Source of the DNA: Candidatus Hebobacterum abditum
GTDB taxonomy: Bacteria > Armatimonadota > Hebobacteria > Hebobacterales > Hebobacteraceae
Assembly (NCBI GenBank): GCA_029821875.1
Contig: JALGXW010000020.1
Coordinates: forward strand, 1 to 60,352
DNA: 60,352 bases
Direction of reading: 5' to 3'
The notes under the pieces were generated by a model that was not told the DNA's origin, ran no database searches, and saw nothing but the letters and a program-made list of their open reading frames with translations. Made by a program: the position numbers and the translations under genes. How positions within the stretch are numbered: position 1 is the stretch's first letter; each line of letters opens with the position of its first letter. Shown here one piece after another: positions 52,537 to 60,352 of the stretch.

Positions 52537-52685
52537 GGAGAACGATCCTCCATCCGTTGGAGGTTGCTCCTGGCCAAGCCCGCGACCAGCAATCCCACCG
52601 CCAGCCAGGAGAAGCGGTGATTGTTCAGGCCAATCGCCAGGCATCCCACGAGGCGCTCCAGCCGCATGGCCATCTCACCCGCCAT
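52533..52685 (-). CDS. 50-residue membrane peptide, probable O-antigen-ligase remnant
   Basis: ATG 52685 begins 3 bases after the flippase stop, and the frame ends in an ATGA overlap with the GT4 gene. It reads MAMRLERLVGCLAIGLNNHR, then FSWLAVGLLVAGLARSNLQR, giving one or two membrane segments. The spacing of Leu/Gly and the N-N-H-x-F pattern resemble the last helices of O-antigen ligase or polymerase (Wzy/WaaL-like) proteins, which would be expected at this place. Either it is a real small protein or the tail of a polymerase gene whose front was deleted while coupling was kept. Confidence 0.5.
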   Translation of the reverse strand: MAGEMAMRLERLVGCLAIGLNNHRFSWLAVGLLVAGLARSNLQRMEDRSP

Positions 52686-52688
52686 CGG

Positions 52689-54068
52689 TCAGGGCCCCTC
52701 GGCGACTAAGCCGGCGGCCGCTTGGGTCTCGGCCAGCGCATTGTCTTCTTGGTTGACGCCAGCCCGCGGCTTAGTCAGGGTGATGGCGACGGCCCCCAGG
52801 AGAAGGACGGTCATCGCGGCGCAGACCGCCCAGGCTGCCCCGAGGAGGCCGTAGCGGGGGATGAGCACCCAGGAAAGGGCCGCGGTTGCCAGCAAGGTGA
52901 CGCCGTAGAGGGGTGCCTGGGCCTTGATCCGCCGCGAGGCGGTCATCCCGCAAATCAGAAAGCGAACAACGTATCCGATCCCAGACGCCGCCATCAGCCA
53001 GACGAAGACATCGGCGTGTTTGGCGTAATCCGGCCGGTAGAGGAGGGTGAGCAGGGGCTGGCCGAGAACCGCGGCCAGCAGCAGCCCGGCTCCTCCGAGT
53101 ACGGCGCCGAGGCCGAGCAGCCGCCACAGGAGCCGCCTAAAGGCGGAAGGATCAGTTACGTGATAGCGGGCGAGCCGAGGTGAAGCCGACCGGGTGAGGG
53201 CCCCAACCACCATGTTGCCGGCCACCATGATGTAGGCCATCGCCGCGTAGTAGCCCAGCGCCGCCTCCCCAAGCCTTCGTTCCACCAGATAGCGAGGGAT
53301 GTTGACATTCAGCGAATCGAGGAGGCTTACGAAGCCCAGCGGCAGCGCAAGCCAGGTAAGCCGTCGGAGCACTGCCAGTCGAGTGCGTGGGCGCTTGTCG
53401 TCACCTCGGATCGGGTCTGGCGTCAGGCACAGCACGCGTCGGGCATTGTAAGCGTCATAGATGAGAACCACGAAGCTCCAGACGGCGAGCATTCCGATCG
53501 TCCCCCAGACGATGCTCCCGGTCAGGTGGACCAGACGCCAGATCGCAAGCAGGGAAAGGGGGCCCTTGATCATCTTCGAGATGGCGATCAGGTCAAGGCG
53601 CTCATTCTTCTGCAGGAGGCCGTGAATGGAGTCGCTCACGCTCTCCACGCCCTTGGCCAGCCCGATGATCAGAATCACGAGCGCCGCCTCCAGCTGGAAT
53701 CCTCCGAGCGCCGCGATCCCGCCGATGACGCACAACGAGAAAGCGCTAGTGATCAGCCGCAGAGAGAAGTAGTCCCAGAAGCGGTACTCCCCTTTGGCGT
53801 CGGTCGCCTGAAGGGCACGCAATTGGAGATTCGTGAACATCATGACGGGGGCGCCCACCGCCAGGCCCAGGGCGAAGCGTCCCACCATCTCTGCGCTGCC
53901 AAGCTTGGCGAGCATGATAAGCACGCCCCACTGGGAGCCAGCGTAGATCAGGTTGCCCGCAAGCGTCCAGGCGAAGTTAGAGCGAAGGGAGAGCGGGGGA
54001 ACCATCCTGCTCCGAGGTAACTCCTGAGGGCTCAGCCCGCTCTTCAGGGGCTGGTCAGCCTTACCCAT
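52689..54068 (-). CDS. polysaccharide flippase (Wzx-like, MOP superfamily)
   Basis: A 459-residue membrane protein with about 12-14 predicted helices. The opening RSNFAWTLAGNLIYAGSQWGVLIMLAKLG, the segment ALGLAVGAPVMMFTNLQLR and the C-terminal FVWLMAASGIGYVVRFLICG with PRYGLLGAAWAVCAAMTVLLLG are typical of oligosaccharide flippases. It would move lipid-linked repeat units across the cytoplasmic membrane. The start may be ATG 54068 or an internal ATG 21 codons on. It is flanked by the GT4 gene and by fragments, so the cluster seems only partly intact. Confidence 0.9.
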   Translation of the reverse strand: MGKADQPLKSGLSPQELPRSRMVPPLSLRSNFAWTLAGNLIYAGSQWGVLIMLAKLGSAEMVGRFALGLAVGAPVMMFTNLQLRALQATDAKGEYRFWDYFSLRLITSAFSLCVIGGIAALGGFQLEAALVILIIGLAKGVESVSDSIHGLLQKNERLDLIAISKMIKGPLSLLAIWRLVHLTGSIVWGTIGMLAVWSFVVLIYDAYNARRVLCLTPDPIRGDDKRPRTRLAVLRRLTWLALPLGFVSLLDSLNVNIPRYLVERRLGEAALGYYAAMAYIMVAGNMVVGALTRSASPRLARYHVTDPSAFRRLLWRLLGLGAVLGGAGLLLAAVLGQPLLTLLYRPDYAKHADVFVWLMAASGIGYVVRFLICGMTASRRIKAQAPLYGVTLLATAALSWVLIPRYGLLGAAWAVCAAMTVLLLGAVAITLTKPRAGVNQEDNALAETQAAAGLVAEGP

Positions 54069-54184
54069 CCCATCCTATCGACACGGCCTTCTCCTCCCGG
54101 TCATACCAGCCGTCGCCCCGATAGGTGGCGTCCGGCCTCAGCGTTCGCGGGGCAAATCGGGGGGCGAGCCAAGACACACTTCAG
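54061..54184 (-). pseudogene. C-terminal remnant upstream of the flippase
   Basis: In the minus frame ending at TAA 54061-54063, overlapping the flippase start, about 39 residues read SWLAPRFAPRTLRPDATYR, then GDGWYDREEKAVSIGWDG. This looks like the real end of a soluble enzyme, and the overlap implies former translational coupling, but no body remains upstream (a TGA closes the frame). The family is not recognised; a heparinase-like lyase tail is one guess. Confidence 0.35.
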
Positions 54185-54490
54185 GTCTCCGCGCCCTGGT
54201 GTCTCTATTGACCCAGGGCCATCTGTCCTCCCGGGAAGGCGCCTGCTACAGCTACTGCCATCTAATCATCTGCCTGCTTCCATCCCCGCCCCTCAAACTC
54301 CTTCTGCCTCCGTGAGGATTCGCGCGCAATGGCTTGCCCGCGCTCGCCCTCGGACTACGCGAAACGCGTGCCCTGCTGCGCAAGCTGCGGATAGACCCTC
54401 CGCCTCGGTTGCCTCCTCCTAACCCGATGTCCTGCCCCCAGGCCAAACAAGCTGGAGAACCGCCCCCAGATGATGGTACAATCCATCACT
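54185..54490. other. divergent intergenic region, nothing recognised
   Basis: About 300 bases between the flippase cluster (minus) and the second ATP-grasp gene (plus). It presumably holds the promoter of the latter, but I see no confident element. Confidence 0.35.
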
Positions 54491-55564
54491 ATGAACGTAG
54501 CGGTTACTGGCGTTGGCGCCACCGCCGGCCTCGGTATCGTAAGAGCATTGCGGCAAGCGGATCTCCCCCTGAGGTTGCTGGGGCTTGACGCAGACGCCTG
54601 GGCCCCCGCGCTCTACCTCTGCGACGCCCAAGCCGTCGTCCCCCGCGTCTCTGAAGAAGACCGCTATCTCGAGGCCCTCGAGGCCCTGATCCGCAGGCAC
54701 AGGATCGACGCCCTCATTCCGGGCCTGGACGTCGAGCTCGACGCCCTCTCCCGGGCCCGGGATCGCTTCCGCTCTCTTGGCTGCTGCGTCATCGTCGGCC
54801 CGCCAGAGTTCATCGGCTTCGCGGGGGACAAAGAGATCACCTACCGGGTGCTGCGGGACAAGGGGATTCCCTTCGCCCGCACTCAGGCGATCGACGACTT
54901 CCGGCGATCCTGCACGCCCGCTTCCTTCCCCGTCATCGTCAAGCCGAGGGGCGGCGCCGGCTCCGTGGGTGTCACCGTCCTCTGTGGCCCCAGTGACCTC
55001 GAGCGCTACCGGCCCGGCTCCGATGACATTGTCCAGGAGTACCTGATCCCCGCCACGTGGGGGCTGAAGACCTTGACCCCCGCTGATGCCATGAGGGGTG
55101 AACGTCTGCGTCAGGACGACGAGGTCCGAGTCCAGACGCTTATCGCCCCGAGCGGAGAGATCCTCCTGATTTCCGCCAATATCAACGTTCAGGTCAGGGG
55201 AACCTCCATGCGGGTCTGTCCCACCAACGACCCGGCGCTTCTCGACTTCGGCCAGCGCGCCTTCCCCGTTCTCGCGGCAATGGGCGCTGTAGGGCCCTGC
55301 AACCTCCAGGGAAGGATCACCGACGCCGGATTGGTCCTCTACGAGGTAAATGCTCGTTTTACAGGGTGTGCCGCAATTCACGCCACGATGGGCCATAATG
55401 AATGCGAGGCCGCCTTGCGGCTCTTCGTGCTCGGCGAGAGTCCCGCCTCCGTCGCCTCGCGCCTCACCAATAACACGGGCGCGGTCTGCCTCCGCTATCT
55501 CACCGAGACAGTCGTGCCCTGCGCCAGCATCGACGGCCTTGTCTCGCCCGACTCCCGCGGGTGA
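54491..55564 (+). CDS. ATP-grasp ligase (carbamoyl-phosphate-synthase-like)
   Basis: A ~357-residue ATP-grasp protein. It opens with MNVAVTGVGATAGLGIVRALRQ, then LIPGLDVELDALSRARDRF, the B-domain FPVIVKPRGGAGSVGVTVL, IVQEYLIPATWGLKTLTP and the metal site CNLQGRITDAGLVLYEVNARFTG. It resembles the ligase at 49624-50679 in plan but not in detail, so the two are distant paralogues with perhaps different acceptors. The start chosen is the ATG at 54491; no ribosome-binding site is evident and translation might be leaderless. Its stop lies about 30 bases before copy C of the dispersed element, so the end may be slightly trimmed. Confidence 0.85.
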   Translation: MNVAVTGVGATAGLGIVRALRQADLPLRLLGLDADAWAPALYLCDAQAVVPRVSEEDRYLEALEALIRRHRIDALIPGLDVELDALSRARDRFRSLGCCVIVGPPEFIGFAGDKEITYRVLRDKGIPFARTQAIDDFRRSCTPASFPVIVKPRGGAGSVGVTVLCGPSDLERYRPGSDDIVQEYLIPATWGLKTLTPADAMRGERLRQDDEVRVQTLIAPSGEILLISANINVQVRGTSMRVCPTNDPALLDFGQRAFPVLAAMGAVGPCNLQGRITDAGLVLYEVNARFTGCAAIHATMGHNECEAALRLFVLGESPASVASRLTNNTGAVCLRYLTETVVPCASIDGLVSPDSRG

Positions 55565-55596
55565 GCCTGCCTGCGTGTGTAGGGGATCCATCGTAC

Positions 55597-55682
55597 CGCG
55601 TGTGCCGGTCACTTGCCCGTAGAACCGCCCCAGCCCTGCCCTGACGGCGGTCTCTGCGGTATCCCGGGCACTCCATTTGGCT
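55597..55682. repeat. ~85-bp dispersed element, copy C
   Basis: It matches copies A and B (core GCCCGTAGAACCGCCCCAGC) and runs directly into the transposase frame. This is the best evidence that the repeated element belongs to an insertion sequence rather than being a free-standing regulatory repeat. Confidence 0.7.
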
Positions 55683-56262
55683 GGAGGATAAGCCCGCATG
55701 GAGCGCGGATCGCACCCCGGTGTGGCGCTGGGGCCTCTGGCCCACGTGGGTGCTGGTGGCCATCGATCACTTCTCTCGCAAAGTCGTCGCCGTCGGTCCC
55801 CTGGAAGGATCCAACGCGGGCTGGGTCGTGGGAGCACTGGAGAACGCCTTTGCCCAGCACGGCGCTCCCCGACACCTCATCACCGACCAGGAGGGCGTCT
55901 TTGTCAGTTACGTCCTCCGTGACCTGCTGATCCAGTGCGGCATGAGGCAACGCTTCGGTGCCGTAGGCAAGCATGGCTCCATCGCGGTCACCGAACGTGT
56001 CATCCTGACGCTGAAGTACGAATGGCTCAGGCGCGTTCCTGTCATCCGCGGCCTGGGTCACCTGAGCGAACTCCTGGCGGACTTCGGGGTGTACTACAAC
56101 CAGTACCGGTGCCATCGGCGGCTGGGCGGTGCGACCTCCTCGATGATCTATGAAAGAGGCCGCTGGCAGAAGCCCGACCGCTCGGCGAAGACGCTCCGGC
56201 ACCCGATCCGGCTGCGGCACTTCCGTGAGCAGCGAATCACTGTCTATGAGCCCGCTGCCTGA
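55645..56262 (+). pseudogene. 5'-truncated transposase with integrase core
   Basis: The frame begins only after a TGA at 55642-55644 and lacks the N-terminal helix-turn-helix. The integrase core is intact to the eye: first Asp in LVAIDHFSRKVVAV, second in HLITDQEGVFVS, and Glu in AVTERVILTLKYE, then VYYNQYRCHRRLGGATSSMIYERG. It resembles IS481/IS3-type rve transposases. With only ~190 core residues it is probably inactive, although an internal GTG at 55720 could still give a protein. Its C-terminal part is homologous to the remnant at 26499-26776. Confidence 0.8.
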
Positions 56263-56366
56263 GCGGCGTGGATGACCAGGAGCCTTCCCAGATTGCGGTC
56301 TCACGAGGCATCAACAGTCGCATAGGGACACACGCAAGGAGTCCCATCTGTCTGGGCCCGTCCGGC

Positions 56367-58322
56367 TCATTGAATGACGTCACCGACATCCCTATCTCGC
56401 TCGAGCACGTCGAGGGGTCTGCCGCTCACAGCCGCGGGGTCGTACGGCACTTCGAGCAGCTCGAGGATCGTCGGAAGGATGTCCACCGTCCGGCCGGTGA
56501 GCAACTCAGCGCGCTTGATTCCCATCCCCCAGAACATGATGGGCACCATCGACTGCTTCCGATCCAGGCCGCCGTGGGTGCCGGTCAGCACCTGCCTGCT
56601 GACGCTCGCCGGCGTGAAGTCCCAGCCGTCCGCGGCGATGAGGTGGAGGTCCGCTGAGCGCGGTGAGCCAAACGAATTGGCAAGTCGGTGCAAGGCATCG
56701 GGGTAGTGCGAAGTACAGGTCAGGTCGAGCCATTCGCGGTCGGTGAGCCACCGTCCCGTGTTGACGTACAGCTTCAGCGCAGGGACATCGGCGTACTCCA
56801 ACGGATCCTCGCCGCGCAGTACGTCATAGCGGTAGGCTGCGTCGATCTCGTTGAGCGGGCGTTCGGTGATCCTGGACACGCCCTCAGCGGTGTGAACGAG
56901 GTACTCGTTCGGCGCAGGATTCGTGATGATGAAGTGGATGCCAGGGGAATGCTGCAGTAGGCGCTCGATGACGTTGAAGTCCTCACCACCGGCATGATAG
57001 TTCTCCAGGCACTCCTGCGTGGGGATGATGTCCCAGGTCGATCGCGCCATGGTGCCCTGGGCATCGCGCTCCTGGCCCTTGAGGTACAGCAGCGCATCGG
57101 AGTTGCCTCCCCATAGCGCTGCGCAGTTGTACCGTCTGTCGAAGTTCCTCTTGCTCCCCTTCCAGAAGTTGGACTCGAACATCCCCCAGTCGGTCTTCAC
57201 TAAGTACTTCAGGCTCTGAAAGGTGTCGAAGCGCAGGTCCTCGAGCACTCGGTCGATCGTCAGGTGGTGCGTCACCGGGGCTATCCCGTGGTCGGACGTC
57301 AGCACGAAGGTCGTCTTGTCCAGCAGGTCCCGTGAGTCCAAGAAGGCCATCATCCGCCCAATGAGCCGATCGACATTCCTGTAGGCATCCACGACCTCTT
57401 CCGAATCCAGGAGTCTCGTATGCGAGATATGATCGATGTGCCCGAAGGTGAGCACCATCAGTCGCGGGATCCCCGGGGCTCCGGTCCGCCGGCCCAGACC
57501 GTTGAGGCACATCACCACCCATTCCCAGGCCCATTCGGCATAGTTGTCGTCTGGCTGCCCGGGCACGTACAGACAACACCCCCGGTTGCAGATCTGTATG
57601 ACCGCCAGGCTGCGCGCCTCCGGGAAGTACTCGAAGATCGTCTTGACGTCGGTGGAGAGTTCGTTATTGTGTGCAGTGATGCCCAGACCGATATAGGACA
57701 TGTGGTGTCGCAGGCTTCGCTCATAGTACCGTTGGCCGACAATGTTGTTCTTGCGCGGATAGGCGCCGGTTATGATGCTGGTATGTGCAGGCACGCTGGA
57801 AGAGGGCCAGATAGTGACTCCGTTGAGCGTGTATGCACCCTCGCCCAGGAAGTGTTTGCTGATGTTGGGGAATGCACGGTTGATCTCTTCGCGGTAGTGC
57901 TCCTCGTCACGCGCCGCCTCGTCGAACAGCTCCAGGGCGCGCTCGAAGCTGCCGCCATCGACGACGATCAGCACCACGTACCGATCCTGTCCCGCCAGCA
58001 GGCCGTCGCGTGCTGTGAGATGAACTGCCAGGTATACGAGCGCCGGCATCAACACCAGTGCCGGGACCAACACTAACACCGCCAGGATAAGGCATCTGGC
58101 TCTCCGCCTCTCCCACCAACGTCGCAAGAGCCAAGCGCCAGATATCCAGAAGGGGCACATCGCCAGGCTTGCTCCAGAGAACACGATCAGCGTAAGCAGC
58201 GCAGCAAGTAGATCTCGCCTTGCCAGTACGAACAGGGCTGCGCCCAGCAACACCAACGCGAAGGCAATGAACCCCCGCCAGTGCCACCACGCCCGCGCTT
58301 TCGACTCTGTCTCGTCACTCAT
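56367..58322 (-). CDS. membrane-anchored phosphodiesterase/alkaline-phosphatase-superfamily enzyme
   Basis: A 651-residue protein. Three to four membrane helices occupy residues ~15-105 (FIAFALVLLGAALFVLARR, LTLIVFSGASLAMCPFW, ILAVLVLVPALVLMPALVYLAV). The rest is a type I phosphodiesterase/nucleotide-pyrophosphatase domain. Metal ligands are in VLIVVDGGSFE, FGHIDHISHT, TSDHGIAPVTHH and TGTHGGLDR, and the nucleophile region is WPSSSVPAHTSIITGAYPRKNNIVG. The domain should face outside and may hydrolyse phosphodiesters or transfer phospho-groups onto envelope glycans or lipids. A 28-residue membrane peptide gene lies 110 bases upstream on the same strand and may be co-transcribed. Confidence 0.88.
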   Translation of the reverse strand: MSDETESKARAWWHWRGFIAFALVLLGAALFVLARRDLLAALLTLIVFSGASLAMCPFWISGAWLLRRWWERRRARCLILAVLVLVPALVLMPALVYLAVHLTARDGLLAGQDRYVVLIVVDGGSFERALELFDEAARDEEHYREEINRAFPNISKHFLGEGAYTLNGVTIWPSSSVPAHTSIITGAYPRKNNIVGQRYYERSLRHHMSYIGLGITAHNNELSTDVKTIFEYFPEARSLAVIQICNRGCCLYVPGQPDDNYAEWAWEWVVMCLNGLGRRTGAPGIPRLMVLTFGHIDHISHTRLLDSEEVVDAYRNVDRLIGRMMAFLDSRDLLDKTTFVLTSDHGIAPVTHHLTIDRVLEDLRFDTFQSLKYLVKTDWGMFESNFWKGSKRNFDRRYNCAALWGGNSDALLYLKGQERDAQGTMARSTWDIIPTQECLENYHAGGEDFNVIERLLQHSPGIHFIITNPAPNEYLVHTAEGVSRITERPLNEIDAAYRYDVLRGEDPLEYADVPALKLYVNTGRWLTDREWLDLTCTSHYPDALHRLANSFGSPRSADLHLIAADGWDFTPASVSRQVLTGTHGGLDRKQSMVPIMFWGMGIKRAELLTGRTVDILPTILELLEVPYDPAAVSGRPLDVLERDRDVGDVIQ

Positions 58323-58431
58323 GGCTGTCTCTCCCGCGGGACTGCCCTGTCCCGGTCAGTCCGACTGCGCGGTGTGTCTAGCCGAACTGGGGCAATGCCG
58401 GGGACACGGTTCCGTTCTCCCCGCGAAGCAC

Positions 58432-58518
58432 TCAGGCAGGGGGCCGGAGGGCCAGATACATACATATTGCCAACACAACTGTCAGGCCCGCGATGATCCC
58501 CAGTATGATGGCTCGCAT
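58432..58518 (-). CDS. 28-residue single-span membrane peptide
   Basis: ATG 58518 with AGAGG upstream opens MRAIILGIIAGLTVVLAICM followed by YLALRPPA and a stop. The composition is a perfect single membrane helix with a positive end, as in small regulatory membrane peptides. The frame is short, so chance is possible, but the ribosome-binding site and composition favour a gene. It precedes the membrane-anchored phosphodiesterase on the same strand. The remaining bases of 58323-58692 show nothing else. Confidence 0.5.
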   Translation of the reverse strand: MRAIILGIIAGLTVVLAICMYLALRPPA

Positions 58519-58692
58519 CGCCCCAGCCTCTTAGACCGCGATGTGCGGCACCGAGTGTCTCACTGCCGCGTTATACTTCCAACGCTGCGTGGGATCTTCC
58601 CATCCGTGTGCTCGCTGAGGACTCTGTCCGGGCGTTGTGGTGGCTCTCAGATGTGTCTCGTAGCCATCTGACACAGACAGCAAGTCCTGGTG

Positions 58693-60352
58693 TCATGATT
58701 GCTTCAGCCTCTCCTCGAAGCGAGTATAGAGCAGGCTGACCACAAGCAGGACCACCCCCAGGCCGAAAAAGGACACGATGCGATAGGGCGGTTCGAGGAA
58801 ACTGAGATCGAATATGAACACCTTGCCGATGGCCAGATACAACAGCCCCATGGCGAACAGCCGAACCGGGCGGTTGCGCCTCCAGATTCCCGCGGACAAG
58901 CCGCCCAGCGCGTACACGCTCCAGAATATCGAAAGGGAGAGCTGCTGCGCACTCTGGCGATCAGCATGAAGCGGCGAGACGCCGAAGTGCTGCCAGAGGT
59001 CAACACTGATGAAGACTAGCGCGAACAAGTTTGCCACCAGGACCAGTGGACCGACGAGGCCGGCCTCTTCCTTGGAGACAGCGTCTCTCGCCGAGCGGAT
59101 GAGATAGGCCGCGGCAGAGGCCGCGACTACAGCGGCAGCCCCTGCGAGCAGGCGGGTGTTCAGCAGCAACTGGAATGGCTGGGGGTCTGCCAGCAGGTCT
59201 ACGAACGGCACCTTCCCAATGGCAAGAGCGAGCAGCGCCAGAGAGAACACCCTGAGCGAGGCATTCCGGCGCAGCAGCGCCACAGCCAGCGCGGCGACTG
59301 CATAGATGCTCCAGAACACGCTCAAGCCGCACTGCTGGGTGCTCGCGCGACCCGCGGGGTTCGCCTCCAGGTCGAGGTGCTGCCAGAGATCAAGGCTGAC
59401 AAACAGCAGTGCTAGTGTGTTCGCGACCAACACCAGCGCCGCCGGCAAGTCAGCCTCCCACTGGGAGACGTCCTCTCGCCGCCGCGCGAGCAGCCAGGCG
59501 GCGATGGAGGAGGCGGCGACCACAGCGGCCCCTGCGAGCAGGCGCGTGTTCAGCAGCAAGCTGAATGGCTGGGGGTCTGCCAGCAGGTCTAGGAGCAGCA
59601 CCTTCCCAATGGCAAGAGCCAGCAGCACCAACGCTCGCAGCGGCGCATTCCGGCGCAGCAGAGCCACAGCCAGCGCGGTCACTGCGTAGATGCTCCAGAA
59701 CACGCTCAAGCCGCAGTGCTGGGTGCTCGCGCGACCCGCGGGGTCCGCCTCCAGGTCGAGGTGCTGCCAGAGGTCAAGGCTGACAAACACCACTGCCAGT
59801 GTGTTCGCGACCACCACCAGAGCCGCTGGCAGGTCAGCCTCCCACTCGGCGACAGCGTGTCGCCACCGCGCGAGCAGCCAGGCGGCGATAGAGGAGGCAG
59901 CGACCACAGCGGCCCCTGCGAGCAGGCGCGTGTTCAGCAGCAAGCTGAATGGCTGGGGGTCTGCCAGCAGGTCTAGGAGCAGCACCTTCCCAATGGCAAG
60001 AGCCAGCAGCACCCGCATTCCGGCGCAGCAGCCCCACAGCCAGCGCGGCCACTGCGTAGACGCTCCAGAACACGGTGAGGCCGCACTGCTGGGTGCTCGC
60101 GCGACCCGCGGGGTCCGCCGCCCGGCCGAGGTACTGCCACAGATCCAGGCTGACAAACACTACTGCCCAGGTATTCGCGACCAACACCAGCGCCGCTGGC
60201 AGGATAGCTTCCCACTCGGAGACGTCCTTTCGCCGCCGCGCCAGCAACCAGGCAGCGACAGAGGAGGCAGCGACCACAGCGGCCCCTGCGAGCAGGCGCG
60301 TGTTCAGCAGCGGGCCGAATGACTGGGGGGCCAGCAGGAGGTCCACGAACAA
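58693..60352 (-). CDS. DUF2339-like polytopic membrane protein, partial, with internal frameshift
   Basis: The gene enters from the right edge (5' end missing) and ends at 58693. The protein is almost wholly hydrophobic, built from ~128-residue blocks of about four helices. Each block reads LLALAIGKVLLLDLLADPQP, then NTRLLAGAAVVAASSIAAWLL, then VANTLALLFVSLDLWQHLDLEA, then GLSVFWSIYAVAALAVALLRRN. This pattern and the C-terminal FIFDLSFLEPPYRIVSFFGLG are typical of DUF2339. Near 60013 one block lacks 14 bases (between AGCCAGCAGCAC and CATTCCGG) relative to its neighbour, shifting the frame, so as given the gene is interrupted. Function unknown. Confidence 0.8.
59308..60352 (-). repeat. tandem ~384-bp coding repeats within the DUF2339 gene
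   Basis: Stretches such as GCTGGGTGCTCGCGCGACCC recur at about 59335, 59719 and 60089. The spacings are 384 and 370 bases, the latter shortened by the 14-base deletion. Adjacent units are nearly identical at DNA level, far above what protein constraint needs, pointing to recent duplication or gene conversion. The array continues past the window edge. The last C-terminal unit (58693-59307) is more diverged. Confidence 0.85.

Noticed and set aside
1-60352. Defence islands, CRISPR arrays, prophage or conjugation genes
   Set aside because: I looked for repeats with regular spacers, Cas, restriction, toxin-antitoxin, integrase or portal/terminase signatures and saw none beyond insertion-sequence remnants.

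Overview
The window is high-GC (roughly 60-65 %) bacterial DNA that reads as a chromosomal, saccharolytic and sulfatase-rich region. Several traits recur together in Armatimonadota and in neighbouring groups such as Hydrogenedentota, Planctomycetota and Lentisphaerota: prepilin-like proteins with an N-terminal GFTLIELL segment and a C-terminal H-x(n)-DG signature, DUF6785-type membrane proteins, uroporphyrinogen-decarboxylase-like (URO-D) paralogues, abundant exported sulfatases, and a DUF2339 protein. The phylum is an inference; I saw no rRNA, tRNA, CRISPR array or ribosomal protein gene to fix it.

Layout. 0.2-2.8 kb (+): an ABC exporter whose permease is apparently interrupted by a HlyD-like adaptor domain. 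3.1-17 kb: a GH35 beta-galactosidase-like enzyme, a prepilin-like protein plus membrane/TPR protein pair, two URO-D-like proteins, a repeat protein, a sialate O-acetylesterase and a GH30-like hydrolase. 17-35 kb: GH127-like enzyme, four sulfatases (one frameshifted at its active site), a radical SAM protein, a GH28-like beta-helix protein, a GH38 alpha-mannosidase, a carboxylesterase fossil and a polysaccharide deacetylase. 35-47 kb: L-rhamnose mutarotase, a D-2-hydroxyacid dehydrogenase, a DUF6785 transporter-like protein (plus a truncated paralogue), an SGNH hydrolase, a second prepilin-like protein, a LacI regulator, a CE7-like esterase and a GH130 enzyme. 47-49.4 kb: a two-gene redox unit, a siroheme/ferredoxin protein overlapping an octaheme hydroxylamine-oxidoreductase-like cytochrome. 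49.6-55.6 kb: a decayed surface-polysaccharide cluster (two ATP-grasp ligases, GT4 glycosyltransferase, flippase, fragments). 55.6-60.35 kb: a transposase remnant, a membrane-anchored phosphodiesterase, a 28-residue membrane peptide and a DUF2339 protein with long DNA repeats that runs off the right edge.

How it fits together. The CAZymes, esterases, sulfatases, deacetylase, mutarotase and LacI regulator look like equipment for stripping sulfate and acyl groups from a complex heteropolysaccharide containing mannose, arabinose, galactose and perhaps rhamnose, and then hydrolysing it. No SusC/SusD pair or TonB receptor is visible, so uptake may rely on other systems, possibly the DUF6785 protein. 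The region carries many scars: three copies of an ~85 bp element, three transposase remnants, a duplicated and truncated sulfatase 5' end, an esterase reduced to its two ends, an orphan URO-D tail and several frameshifts. Some of the single-base frame breaks could be assembly errors rather than biology.
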